The position numbers and the translations under genes are program-made. From the NCBI GenBank assembly GCA_964415525.1, contig CAYQAS010000024.1, forward strand, positions 1 through 42,375: DNA of 42,375 nt, given 5' to 3'. This DNA is from CAZPUI01 sp964415525 (GTDB lineage: Bacteria; Acidobacteriota; Holophagae; Holophagales; Holophagaceae). Below, one piece after another: positions 23,978-32,798 of the stretch. The notes under the pieces are model-generated. The model saw nothing but the letters and a program-made list of their open reading frames with translations. It did not search any database and was not told the DNA's origin. The number at the start of each line of letters is the position of its first letter. Position 1 is the first letter of the stretch.

Positions 23978-26371
23978 ATGCAATCGACAAGCCTGAAAAT
24001 TTCCGGCATGTCCTGTGCCGCCTGTGCTGCGCGAATTGAAAAAGGATTGGCAAAACTGCCCGGCGTGGCCAGCGCAGCAGTCAATTTTGCTTCGGAAAAA
24101 GCAATAGTCAGCTATGAGCCGGCGCAAGTCGGCCTGAAAGAGTTTGCTGCGAAAATTGAACAACTCGGCTTTCGGCTGATACTGGACAAGGTCGAACTCA
24201 AGATCACCGGCATGAGTTGCGCCGCCTGTTCGTCCCGGATCGAAAAAACCCTGATCAAATTACCGGCGGTGGCCAATGCGGTGGTGAATCTGGCGACAGA
24301 AACAGCGACTGTCGAATACAACGGCGCTGATCTGACTATTGGCGAAATCCAGGACAAAGTAAAAAAGTTGGGCTTTGAAGCACACAATACTTCGAACCGG
24401 CGCGATGTCGACCGGGAGAAGCTGGCGAGAGAGGCCGAAATTCGCGGCCAACGGCTGCGACTACTGCTGTCCGCACTGCTTTCCTTGCCGCTACTGCTGG
24501 CGATGCTGCTGCATTCGTTAGGGATTATGACAAGTGTCGGCAAGTTCTTTATGGACGCAACCGTGCAGCTGGTATTGGCGACGCCGGTGCAGTTCATCGC
24601 CGGTTGGCCGTTTTACCGCGGTGCTTTTGCGGCCCTGCGCAATGGCAGCGCCAATATGGACGTACTGGTGGCGATGGGGACTTCGGCTGCCTACTTCTTT
24701 AGTATCGCCAACATGTTGACCGGCGACCCGCATTTGTATTTTGAAACCTCGGCGATTTTGATCACATTGATCATTTTCGGCAAATTTCTTGAAGCCAACG
24801 CCAAGGGTCGAACCTCAGAAGCAATTAAGGCATTGATGGGCCTGCAGCCGAAAACGGCGCGGGTCATTCGCGACGGAGTAGAACTGGAACTGCCAATTGA
24901 TGATGTCGCTTTAAACGACGTCATCGTAGTGAGGCCAGGTGAAAAAGTGCCGGTGGACGGCGTCATCCTCGAAGGAACCTCTACACTGGACGAATCGATG
25001 CTAACCGGCGAGAGCATCCCGGTAGACAAGCAGGCCGGCGACCCGGTCGTCGGCGCCACGATCAACAAGCTCGGCGCCTTCAAGTTCACGGCGACCAAAA
25101 TCGGTAAAGACACTGCGCTGGCCCAGATCGTCCGTATCGTCGAAGCGGCGCAGGGATCCAAGGCGCCGATCCAGCGGTTCGCCGATATCGTCTCCGGCTA
25201 TTTTGTGCCGGCGGTGGTCAGTCTGGCGCTGATTACCTTCGCCGCCTGGTATTTCGTCGTTGACCCCGGCAATTTTTCGCGGGCTCTGGTGAACTTCACC
25301 GCCGTAATGGTGATTGCCTGCCCATGCGCGCTCGGCCTGGCTACACCGACCTCGATCATGGTCGGTACCGGCAAAGGCGCTGAGTACGGGATTCTGATCA
25401 AAAGCGCCGAACACCTGGAGAATGCCTACAAACTTAACACGATCGTGCTGGACAAGACCGGCACCATCACTAAAGGCAAGCCGGAGGTTACCGATATCGT
25501 GCCGCTGGCAGATCTGTCGGCTGACGAAATCCTACGAATTGCGGCGAGCGTGGAAAAAAACTCGGAACACCCGTTGGCGCAGGCGATAGTGAAATACGGT
25601 CAGGAGCAGGGCATGACGCTGACCGAACCAGCCAGTTTTCTGGCGATTCCCGGCCAGGGCATCAAAGCGGAATTTGCCAGCCGGCCGGTTTTGGTCGGCA
25701 CCCGTCGGCTGATGCGCGACAGCGGGATCGAAATCGAACCCTTCGTTGGCGCAGTGGAGGCACTAGAACAACAGGGGAAAACAGTCATGTTCCTGGCGGT
25801 GGACTCAGCGCTGGCCGGCTTGCTCGCCGTGGCTGACACGGTCAAGGAAAATTCGGCCGGGGCGGTAGCGCTGCTGCAGGCAATGGGTATTGAAGTCTGG
25901 ATGATTACCGGTGACAACCAACGGGCGGCGCAGGCTATTGCGGCCGGTATCGGCATCACCAATGTCATGGCCGAGGTACTGCCCCAGCACAAGGCGGAAA
26001 AAGTCGCGTCGCTGAAAAAAGCAGGCAAGATCGTCGCCATGGTCGGTGACGGGATCAACGACGCACCAGCGCTGGCCACCGCCGATGTCGGTTTTGCGAT
26101 TGGCACCGGTACCGACGTGGCGATTGAGGCGGCCGACATCACGCTGATGCGCGGCGATCTGAACGGGCTGGTGACGGCGATCCAGCTAAGCCGGGCCACG
26201 ATGCGCAATATCAAGCAAAATCTGTTTTGGGCGCTATTTTACAATTCGGTGGGGATTCCGGTCGCGGCGGCGGGGTATCTGTCGCCGGTGGTGGCGGGGG
26301 CAGCGATGGCCTTCAGTTCGGTTTCGGTAGTGCTCAATGCACTGCGACTGAAAAACTTTAAACCGGATTAA
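23978..26371 (+). CDS. copA: Cu(I)-exporting P1B-1 ATPase CopA, two HMA domains
   Basis: The protein has two N-terminal HMA domains, each with GMSCAAC (Cys13/16 and Cys81/84). The transmembrane site is ACPCALGLATP, the phosphorylation site LDKTGTITKGKP, and the hinge MVGDGINDAPALA. Helices 7-8 contain YN and MAFSSVSVVLNALRL, the Cu(I) signature. With 797 residues it is full length. It would export cytoplasmic Cu(I) across the inner membrane. I prefer the ATG at 23978; a GTG at 23969 in frame is possible, as AAGGG lies 3-12 nt from the two. Co-transcription with csoR is likely. No separate copZ chaperone gene is visible nearby. Confidence 0.93.
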   Translation: MQSTSLKISGMSCAACAARIEKGLAKLPGVASAAVNFASEKAIVSYEPAQVGLKEFAAKIEQLGFRLILDKVELKITGMSCAACSSRIEKTLIKLPAVANAVVNLATETATVEYNGADLTIGEIQDKVKKLGFEAHNTSNRRDVDREKLAREAEIRGQRLRLLLSALLSLPLLLAMLLHSLGIMTSVGKFFMDATVQLVLATPVQFIAGWPFYRGAFAALRNGSANMDVLVAMGTSAAYFFSIANMLTGDPHLYFETSAILITLIIFGKFLEANAKGRTSEAIKALMGLQPKTARVIRDGVELELPIDDVALNDVIVVRPGEKVPVDGVILEGTSTLDESMLTGESIPVDKQAGDPVVGATINKLGAFKFTATKIGKDTALAQIVRIVEAAQGSKAPIQRFADIVSGYFVPAVVSLALITFAAWYFVVDPGNFSRALVNFTAVMVIACPCALGLATPTSIMVGTGKGAEYGILIKSAEHLENAYKLNTIVLDKTGTITKGKPEVTDIVPLADLSADEILRIAASVEKNSEHPLAQAIVKYGQEQGMTLTEPASFLAIPGQGIKAEFASRPVLVGTRRLMRDSGIEIEPFVGAVEALEQQGKTVMFLAVDSALAGLLAVADTVKENSAGAVALLQAMGIEVWMITGDNQRAAQAIAAGIGITNVMAEVLPQHKAEKVASLKKAGKIVAMVGDGINDAPALATADVGFAIGTGTDVAIEAADITLMRGDLNGLVTAIQLSRATMRNIKQNLFWALFYNSVGIPVAAAGYLSPVVAGAAMAFSSVSVVLNALRLKNFKPD

Positions 26372-26383
26372 GATTGTTACCAG

Positions 26384-26416
26384 TTCTGTTACAAAATTGA
26401 CACAATTATTCACTCG
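26384..26416 (+). promoter_or_regulatory. Possible weak 11-bp-period repeat site upstream of the exporter operon
   Basis: In the 89-nt gap after copA, TTCTGTTACAA (26384-26394) and AATTGACACAA (26395-26405) place ACA at 26391 and 26402, 11 bp apart. This resembles the stronger sites at 33405 and 37778. The match is partial, and the position of a -10 box is unclear. Confidence 0.3.
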
Positions 26417-26460
26417 TGATGCGATAAAATCAGAGCAGCAAATAAGAAGGTGGGATCACC

Positions 26461-27639
26461 ATGCCGCTGACCTGGCTGAAACAATGGCCCAAACGTAAAA
26501 TCATTATTCTTCTTATGGTTGCACTGATACCGGTCGGCTGGCTGCTGTACAGCAAAGGCCCGCTGGGACCGCCGAAAGTTACGGTGACGGCTGTGCAGCA
26601 ACAGTCATTCAAGGCCGGTGTTTTCGGTATTGGTACCGTGGATGCCCGGTTGACCTATGCGATCGGGCCGACGCAGGCAGGCCGGGTTTTCAAAGTGTTT
26701 GCCGACCAGGGCGACAAGGTGGCGGCAGGCAAAGTGCTGGGCGAGATGGACCCGGTCGATATGGAACAAAAAGTTACCGGGGCGGTGGCCTCGGTGTCCA
26801 AAGCGCAGAGTTCACTGCTGGCGGCGGAAGCACTGGTGCGTGATACGGCGAGCCGGCGCACTCTGGCCCGGACCAGTGCGGAACGTTATAATGCACTGTT
26901 TAAAGCGGACGCACTCAGTCGGGAAATTGTCGATGTCAAAAACAACGAAGCCAATGCGGCGCAGTCCGCCCATGAATCAGCCCAGGCGGCAATGGAGGCG
27001 GCCCGCGGTGAAGTCGCCCGCGCCAATGCCGACTATGCCGCTCTCATCAGTCAACGCAACAACCTGCAACTGGTCAGCCCGGTCGATGGACTGGTCGTAT
27101 CGCGCGACGCCGAACCAGGCGCCACTGTGGTTGCCGGGCAGTCGGTGTTTCGTCTGATCGATCCGGCCACGCTGTGGATTCGCACCCGCATCGATCAAGG
27201 ACGGTTTCAGGGAATTGCTGTCGGACAGCCGGCGATGATCGTCCTGCGGTCGCGCCCGGACAGGCAGCTGGCTGGTAAGGTCGTCCGGCTGGAAGTCCAG
27301 GCCGACAGTGTGACCGAAGAACGGTTCGTCAATGTGGCGTTCAATGAAGCGCCCGGTGTTTTGCCGCTAGGCGAACTGGCCGAAGTCACAATTGATTTCC
27401 CGCCGGTTGCCAATGCGCTGGTCGTACCGGCAGCTGCCGTCAAAAAACAGGGCAAGCAGAATGGTGTCTGGTTGCTTGAAGGCAACTCGTTGCGGTTTCA
27501 GCCGGTGGAAATCGGCGCGCAGTCGCTCGACGGAAAAGTTCAGATTCTAACAGGAATTAGTCTTCAGGATCATGTTGTTGTCTATAGCCAGCAATTGCTG
27601 AGTGACGGGATGAAAGTCCGGGCTGTGAAGCAGCCATGA
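26461..27639 (+). CDS. Periplasmic adaptor (HlyD/membrane-fusion) subunit of an ABC exporter
   Basis: The 392-residue protein has an N-terminal membrane anchor (about 12-28, IIILLMVALIPVGWLLY). Lipoyl/barrel-sandwich halves (GRVFKVFADQGDKVAAGKVLGEMD, and VVSRDAEPGATVVAGQSVF after the hairpin) flank a long coiled-coil hairpin (about 100-195). Beta-barrel and membrane-proximal domains follow. Adaptors of this type link an inner-membrane transporter to an outer-membrane channel. The stop overlaps the ATG of the permease (ATGA), so the three genes 26461-29538 form one tripartite exporter of the MacB/DevBCA kind. No TolC-like gene is visible. AAGAAGGTGGG precedes the ATG. Its place between copA and a copper two-component pair suggests a role in metal stress, but the substrate is unknown. 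Confidence 0.85.
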   Translation: MPLTWLKQWPKRKIIILLMVALIPVGWLLYSKGPLGPPKVTVTAVQQQSFKAGVFGIGTVDARLTYAIGPTQAGRVFKVFADQGDKVAAGKVLGEMDPVDMEQKVTGAVASVSKAQSSLLAAEALVRDTASRRTLARTSAERYNALFKADALSREIVDVKNNEANAAQSAHESAQAAMEAARGEVARANADYAALISQRNNLQLVSPVDGLVVSRDAEPGATVVAGQSVFRLIDPATLWIRTRIDQGRFQGIAVGQPAMIVLRSRPDRQLAGKVVRLEVQADSVTEERFVNVAFNEAPGVLPLGELAEVTIDFPPVANALVVPAAAVKKQGKQNGVWLLEGNSLRFQPVEIGAQSLDGKVQILTGISLQDHVVVYSQQLLSDGMKVRAVKQP

Positions 27640-28829
27640 TCAATCTGGCGTTTCGGGAGATTTCCCACAGCTGGGTTCGTTATGTGCTGACTGCTGCCGG
27701 ACTGGGGCTGCTAATCGGCGTAACGTTGACGATGACCGGTTTGGTGCGCGGCATGATGGATGACGCAGTCGCTTTGATCCGCGGCACCCATGCTGACTTG
27801 TGGGTCGTGCAGGACGACACCATGGGACCGTATGCCGAAGCTTCAACATTATATGATGATGTTGCGCGCAATATCGCCGGCCTGCCGGGTGTGGCCGAAG
27901 CGAGCAACGTGGCTTATCTGACCGTACAGGTCCGCCATGCGAACAAAGATGTGCGGGCGCAGGTGGCGGGGTTCGAGCTGGGCAAACCGGGCGAACCGCC
28001 TTATCTGATCGCCGGACGGCCGATTGTAAAAGCCCGTTATGAAGCGATTGCCGACAGTAAAACCGGTTTTCGGATCGGTGACCGAATCGGCATTCGCCGC
28101 ACCGAACTCACAGTGGTCGGACTGACCAGCGGTATGGTGTCATCAGGCGGCGATCCGGTCGTTTTCGTTACGATGCAGGACGCACAGGATATCCAGTTTC
28201 AAAAGGACAACACCACGATTTACAACGAACGCAACCGTTTAAGCGCCAATCCCAAATTAAATCGGCCCGGTACACCCGGTCTGCTGCAGGCGGTCACTGA
28301 GTCGCAGCAATCCAACCACAAGGTCAATGCTGTGCTGGTCCGGTTGACGCCGGGGTTTGATCCGGATACGGTGGCCGAGACAATCCGGCGCTGGAAGCAT
28401 TTCGAAGTGTACACCTATGCGCAGATGCAGCAAATCCTGCAGGAGAGAGTGATCATCAATGCACTGCGGCAACTGGGTATGTTCATGGTGATTCTGGCGA
28501 TTGTCAGCACCGCCATCATTGCCCTGATCATCTACAATATGACTATGGGGAAAATCCGCGAGATTGCCGTGCTAAAGTTGATTGGCGCAAAAAACAGGAC
28601 CATCATCGCGATGATCCTGCAACAGGCCTGGGGGCTCGGCGTTATCGGCTTTTTTGTCGGCAAGGCGACGGCGGCGATGTTGGCGCCGCTGTTTCCCAAA
28701 CGGGTTGAGTTGTTGGCATTTGACAGTGTGGTCGCCTTTTTCATTATCCTGTTGATCTGTTCACTGGCCAGCATGGTGGCGATCCGCGCTGCGCTGAAAG
28801 TCCAGCCGGCCGCGGCGATCGGGGGTTAG
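27636..28829 (+). CDS. FtsX-like ABC transporter permease (MacB/DevC type)
   Basis: The 397 residues show one N-terminal helix (about 15-35, VLTAAGLGLLIGVTLTMTGLV), a large extracytoplasmic domain (about 40-275) and three C-terminal helices (about 283-305, 325-350 and 365-390). This is the four-helix FtsX/MacB topology. The cytoplasmic loop MGKIREIAVLKLIGAKNRTI is the conserved coupling segment that contacts the ATPase. Start and stop are tightly coupled: the ATG lies inside the stop of the adaptor gene, and the ATPase begins 1 nt after the stop. MacB-type permeases move substrate by mechanotransmission through the periplasmic domain. The substrate is not deducible. Confidence 0.88.
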   Translation: MINLAFREISHSWVRYVLTAAGLGLLIGVTLTMTGLVRGMMDDAVALIRGTHADLWVVQDDTMGPYAEASTLYDDVARNIAGLPGVAEASNVAYLTVQVRHANKDVRAQVAGFELGKPGEPPYLIAGRPIVKARYEAIADSKTGFRIGDRIGIRRTELTVVGLTSGMVSSGGDPVVFVTMQDAQDIQFQKDNTTIYNERNRLSANPKLNRPGTPGLLQAVTESQQSNHKVNAVLVRLTPGFDPDTVAETIRRWKHFEVYTYAQMQQILQERVIINALRQLGMFMVILAIVSTAIIALIIYNMTMGKIREIAVLKLIGAKNRTIIAMILQQAWGLGVIGFFVGKATAAMLAPLFPKRVELLAFDSVVAFFIILLICSLASMVAIRAALKVQPAAAIGG

Positions 28830-28830
28830 C

Positions 28831-29538
28831 ATGGAAGCGATTCGCATGACCAACCTGGTCAAAACTTACGGTTCGGGTTCGACTGAAGTACGGGCGATCA
28901 AGAATGTTTCCCTCTACGTCAATCCCGGTGAAGTCGTCGGCTTGCTTGGCCCCAGCGGATCGGGCAAAACGACGCTGCTTCAGTGCCTGGGGGCGGTGAT
29001 CGATCCAACAGCAGGCCGCATTGATCTAAACGGTGAGACGATCTTTGATGATGGCTGGAAGATTGACGACATCCGCGCTTTGCGACGCGATAAGATCGGT
29101 TTCGTATTTCAGGCCGCTTATCTGATTCCATTTCTCAGCGTGCTGGACAATGTGGCGCTGTTGCCGATGCTGGCCGGCAAAACCAATGAATTTTCCCGCA
29201 ACCGGGCCATGGAATTGCTGACCACACTGGAAGTCGAGCACCGCGCCCACGCCAAACCATCGCAGCTATCGGGCGGCGAACAGCAACGGGTGGCGATTGC
29301 CCGGGCGATGGCTAACCAACCGCCGTTCATTCTGGCCGACGAACCGACTGCGCCGCTGGACAGTGAGCGCTCGCTGATCGTGATGAAGTTGTTGGCAAAG
29401 TTGGCACAACAATTCAACACCGCGATCATGGTCGTGACACACGACGATATTATCATTCCCCGTTTCAAACGACTATACCGGCTGCGTGACGGCGTGGCTC
29501 ACGAAGAAGCGGGACAGGGGCTGCCATTCCCCGACTAA
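28831..29538 (+). CDS. ABC exporter ATPase (LolD/MacB/DevA type)
   Basis: The 235-residue protein contains Walker A GPSGSGKTTLL (about 40-50), the Q-loop in FVFQAAYLIPF, the signature LSGGEQQRVAIARAM, Walker B FILADEPTAPLDS and the switch His in VVTHDD. DEPTAPLD replaces the more usual DEPTGALD. It energises the FtsX-type permease whose gene ends 1 nt upstream. It converges with the sensor kinase gene, with 8 nt between the stops. Confidence 0.9.
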   Translation: MEAIRMTNLVKTYGSGSTEVRAIKNVSLYVNPGEVVGLLGPSGSGKTTLLQCLGAVIDPTAGRIDLNGETIFDDGWKIDDIRALRRDKIGFVFQAAYLIPFLSVLDNVALLPMLAGKTNEFSRNRAMELLTTLEVEHRAHAKPSQLSGGEQQRVAIARAMANQPPFILADEPTAPLDSERSLIVMKLLAKLAQQFNTAIMVVTHDDIIIPRFKRLYRLRDGVAHEEAGQGLPFPD

Positions 29539-29546
29539 GTGCTTTT

Positions 29547-30653
29547 TTACTGCTGTATCGGCAGATAAACTGAAAACTGACTGCCTTGACCTATTTCACT
29601 TTGAACTTCGACAAAACCACCATGGATTTCGATTAATTGCTTTACGATGGCGAGTCCGATACCGGACCCGCCGCTTTTTTTATCACGGGCTTTGTCTGCG
29701 CGGTAAAAATGTTCGAAAATGTAGGGCAAATCTGCGGCGGCAATGCCGCAACCATTGTCATGGATCGTGATTTTCACCCAGTTCTTATGGCTGTGTGAAA
29801 CAGTTTGACTGCTGATGCGGACTTCGCCATTTTCCGGCGTGTAGCGAATCGCATTGGTCAGCAGGTTGTACAATACCTGGCTGATGCGGCGTGCGTCCAG
29901 TAGCAGAGTGGGGACCGGCGTGACTTCCTCCTTCAGGGATACATTCCGCTCAAATGCCAGCGGTTCCAGCATGCTGATAGCCCGGTGAACCAATAGATTG
30001 ACGTCCGTTGCGGTTTTTTCCAGGCGTAGCTGGCCGGCTTCGGCCAGCGACAGGTCGCGCAGATCGGTGACAATCCGGCTCAGATACTCGGTTTCTTCCC
30101 GCAGTGAATTCAGTGTTTCGTCGTTCTTGTCGACAACGCCTTCCAACATGCCTTCCAAATTGCCCTGAATAACCGTGAGCGGCGTCCGCAGTTCGTGCGC
30201 GACATCAGCGAGTAGCCGCCGTCGCAGCGAAACCTGTTCCTGCAGTGAGCACGACATTCGGTTAAAAACACCGGCCAGTTTGCCAACTTCGCTGCGCGTG
30301 TCGATGCTGACAGTTTGGCCGTATTTCCCCATCTCCACGGCAGCCAGGGCTTCAGCCAGTTTGCGGATCGGGACGGTGATGCTGCGGGCGAGCAGGTAGC
30401 TGGCCAACAGGCCGATGAGTAAAATGAAGCCGCCGACCCAGTAGAGGGAGCGGTGGATGTTATCCAAAAAATCCTGTTCGGCTGATCCCATCATCGACAT
30501 CATGCCCATGCCGCTGTGCTGGGCAGCCAGATAGTTGCCAAAATGCAGGTCCATCTGGTGGTTGGCCAGATACAGCAGCACGACCACGGTCAGCAAGATC
30601 GAGAGAAACATCAGGCCGGTGATCCGCGCTGTAATGCTATGCATGGGCATCAC
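29547..30653 (-). CDS. Membrane histidine kinase with Met-rich sensor loop, probably copper/silver responsive
   Basis: Two transmembrane helices (about 9-30 and 71-89) enclose a short extracytoplasmic loop of about 40 residues. It contains HSGMGMMSMMGS (46-57) plus further His and Met, a likely soft-metal site. HAMP (about 90-142), HisKA (DVAHELRTPLTV, His153) and HATPase (NLLTNAIRYT, DNGCGIA, GGSGIGLAIVKQLIEIHGG) follow. The loop is far shorter than that of CusS, so any metal sensing would work differently. The GTG at 30653 overlaps the end of the response-regulator gene by 17 nt; ATG 30650 and ATG 30644 are alternative starts. Its partner is the OmpR-type regulator upstream, and neighbouring genes are copper-related. 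Confidence 0.88.
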   Translation of the reverse strand: MMPMHSITARITGLMFLSILLTVVVLLYLANHQMDLHFGNYLAAQHSGMGMMSMMGSAEQDFLDNIHRSLYWVGGFILLIGLLASYLLARSITVPIRKLAEALAAVEMGKYGQTVSIDTRSEVGKLAGVFNRMSCSLQEQVSLRRRLLADVAHELRTPLTVIQGNLEGMLEGVVDKNDETLNSLREETEYLSRIVTDLRDLSLAEAGQLRLEKTATDVNLLVHRAISMLEPLAFERNVSLKEEVTPVPTLLLDARRISQVLYNLLTNAIRYTPENGEVRISSQTVSHSHKNWVKITIHDNGCGIAAADLPYIFEHFYRADKARDKKSGGSGIGLAIVKQLIEIHGGFVEVQSEIGQGSQFSVYLPIQQ

Positions 30654-31332
30654 CGGAAAACTTATAGCCGACGCCGTATACGGTCTGGATGATGCGGGGG
30701 TCCTTCGGGTTGTCGTCGATTTTACGCCGCAGGTTTTTCACATGGGCGTCAATCGTGCGTTCATAGCCTTCAAAGGCAACGCCCTGCACCTGCTCCACCA
30801 TTTGAAACCGGGTGAATACCTGACCGGGCCGGCTGGCGAGCAGTTCGAAAATCTTGTATTCGGTCGGGGTCAGGTCGAGTGTGACTCCGTCGGCGCTGAC
30901 CGAATAACCGGCGGTATCGACGGTGAATTTGCCGACCCTGAACGGTTCGGTTTTTTCCGTTGTTTTGCGGGTGCGCCGCAGAATCGCTTTTACACGGGCC
31001 ACGACTTCCCGCGGACTGAACGGCTTCGACACATAGTCGTCGGCGCCGAGTTCCAGCCCGATCAGGCGGTCGGTTTCTTCGTCGCGGGCCGTCAGCATCA
31101 AAATCGGAGTGTCGTTGTCTTTGCGGATCTGGCGACAGATATCAAGGCCGCTTACACCTGGCAACATCAGGTCCAGCACCAGAATGTCCGGTTTTTTTTC
31201 GCGGTATAGCTGGAGGGCTGTCGTGCCATCATGGGCCGTCAGTACCGAGAAGTCTTCCTTTTCAAAATAACTGCGCAGTAATTTGGCGATTTTCGGATCG
31301 TCATCGACCAGCAGGACCGAATGTTGCGGCAT
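30637..31332 (-). CDS. OmpR/PhoB-family response regulator of the metal-responsive pair
   Basis: The 231 residues comprise a receiver domain (acidic DDD at 10-12, phospho-Asp54 in LVLDLMLPG, switch Lys in YVSKPFSP) and a winged-helix DNA-binding domain (LTPTEYKIFELLASRPGQVF, YERTIDAHVKNLRRKI, VYGVGYKF). The ATG at 31332 has GAGG 8 nt upstream (CCTC at 31341-31344). A GTG at 31341 extends the frame but lies within that ribosome site. OmpR-type regulators bind direct repeats spaced one helical turn apart, and such repeats occur ahead of the genes at 33331 and 37860. It is probably transcribed separately from the oxidase gene behind it, given the hairpin at 31389. Confidence 0.92.
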   Translation of the reverse strand: MPQHSVLLVDDDPKIAKLLRSYFEKEDFSVLTAHDGTTALQLYREKKPDILVLDLMLPGVSGLDICRQIRKDNDTPILMLTARDEETDRLIGLELGADDYVSKPFSPREVVARVKAILRRTRKTTEKTEPFRVGKFTVDTAGYSVSADGVTLDLTPTEYKIFELLASRPGQVFTRFQMVEQVQGVAFEGYERTIDAHVKNLRRKIDDNPKDPRIIQTVYGVGYKFSGDAHA

Positions 31333-31388
31333 AAAACTCACCTCGACTGTTTTAAAGTTGTAATGATTTATTTCGACTCTTGTACAGG

Positions 31389-31415
31389 AAAGCCCTCTCG
31401 CGCTGAGAGGGCTTT
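31389..31415 (-). terminator. Hairpin terminator between the oxidase and the two-component genes
   Basis: AAAGCCCTCTC (31389-31399) and GAGAGGGCTTT (31405-31415) form a perfect 11-bp stem with a 5-nt loop. It lies 25 nt beyond the stop of the multicopper oxidase and would end its transcript. T-runs are short on both strands. Confidence 0.65.
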
Positions 31416-31439
31416 TGTGCGTCGCTTAGACCAAGTCTT

Positions 31440-32798
31440 CTATTTTGTGATGACCATCGTCATCATGCCGCCATCTTCATGGTCCAGGATGTGGCAGTGC
31501 AGCATCCAGTCGCCGGCGTTTTTCATGACAAAGGCTACGTCGACATATTGGCCGGCCGGTACGTTCACCGTATCTTTCCACATTTCACGTGGCGGGCGTT
31601 GCCCGTTTAAAGAAACGACTTGAAAATAGGCGCCATGGATGTGCATCGGATGGTCCATCCGGTGCATTCCCATGGTGTCTTTGTTCCAGAACCGGACTTT
31701 GACGACTTGCCCGACACTGACCGGTAATGGAGCAGTGTCCGGATATGACTTGCCATTGATGGTCCAGCGCATCATGCCGGCAGGTGCAGCGGGGGTTGAC
31801 GGTCCGTGCCCCTGATGACCTCCCATCATACCACCCATATTCATTGAAGAATTCAGTTCCAGCACAAAGTCCGGTTTCTTCGCGTCGATTCCGGCAAATG
31901 GCCGGGCCTTTGCGCGTTGAAACGGCGAGCTCACGATATCCGACTGCCCTTGTTTATAAAGAATTGGAACCAGTATGCCGAGTTCGCTGCGATTGCTCTG
32001 AATCGCATAGTTTTTGCCGAATTCGCCGGCAGCAGCCACCTCGGCATCCAGCCGTTCTCCCGGCGACAACGTCACAGTATCTGTTAGAAAATCATCGACC
32101 AGCGCGTGTCCATCGGTGTGGGTGACGCGGAAGCGATGACCACTGATGCGTAAGGTATGTACAGCCGCAGTGGAGGCGTTTATCAAGCGGATTTTATGCA
32201 ACTCCCCGGCTTGAAACACCAGAGGCGCGATTGCCGAACCTGTTTTGCCGTTCACGGTTTCGATATTTCCGTAGCGTTCCATGTCGCCGCGTGCGGTGCC
32301 TGCCAGTCGGTTGCCGCTGGCATCCAGATACCAATCGTCGAGAACCAATACATGGTCGCCGCTATATTGGCTGTCAGTGGCCGTTTTTACGATAAACGGC
32401 GCATATAGTCCCATATCGACCTGCGTGAGCACCGGCCGGAAATGTGAATGATACCAGTAGGTGCCAGCTTCGGTTGCTGTGAATTCATACTGGAACGAAT
32501 CGCCGGGGGCGATGATCCGGCTGGGCCCGTCCTGATCATTGGGGACCAGGAGACCATGCCAGTGGATATTGGTCGTTACCGGCAGTCGGTTCACGCCGGT
32601 AATGTTGACCCGTTCGCCTTCCGTTACAATAATCGGCAAGCCGGGGACCGTTCCGTTGTAAGTCCAAACTTTTGTCGATAACCCAGGTTTGAGTTCCCAA
32701 GTGGTTTCCTGCAAATCCAGCGAGATACTCGCCGCCTGAACCGGTGCAAACCCAAAAAACAGTGAAGCTACGACTATTTGCGTCCATCGCAGTAACAT
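31440..32798 (-). CDS. Exported multicopper oxidase with Met/His-rich insert (CueO/PcoA-like)
   Basis: The 452-residue protein begins at the ATG at 32798, preceded by AAAGGAGGGG about 6 nt away. The reading frame extends further upstream but without a domain. It has a signal peptide (cleavage near VQAAS) and three cupredoxin domains. Copper ligands are visible in NIHWHG, YWYHSHF, HPMHIHG and LHCHILDHEDGGMM, covering the T1 and trinuclear centres. Between domains 2 and 3, about residue 320, lies SSMNMGGMMGGHQGHG, a soft-metal-binding insert like those thought to deliver Cu(I) in CueO. The expected role is oxidation of Cu(I) to less toxic Cu(II) outside the membrane, which needs oxygen, so its presence beside anaerobic functions is of interest. 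An upstream ORF on this strand overlaps its start in another frame. Confidence 0.93.
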   Translation of the reverse strand: MLLRWTQIVVASLFFGFAPVQAASISLDLQETTWELKPGLSTKVWTYNGTVPGLPIIVTEGERVNITGVNRLPVTTNIHWHGLLVPNDQDGPSRIIAPGDSFQYEFTATEAGTYWYHSHFRPVLTQVDMGLYAPFIVKTATDSQYSGDHVLVLDDWYLDASGNRLAGTARGDMERYGNIETVNGKTGSAIAPLVFQAGELHKIRLINASTAAVHTLRISGHRFRVTHTDGHALVDDFLTDTVTLSPGERLDAEVAAAGEFGKNYAIQSNRSELGILVPILYKQGQSDIVSSPFQRAKARPFAGIDAKKPDFVLELNSSMNMGGMMGGHQGHGPSTPAAPAGMMRWTINGKSYPDTAPLPVSVGQVVKVRFWNKDTMGMHRMDHPMHIHGAYFQVVSLNGQRPPREMWKDTVNVPAGQYVDVAFVMKNAGDWMLHCHILDHEDGGMMTMVITK

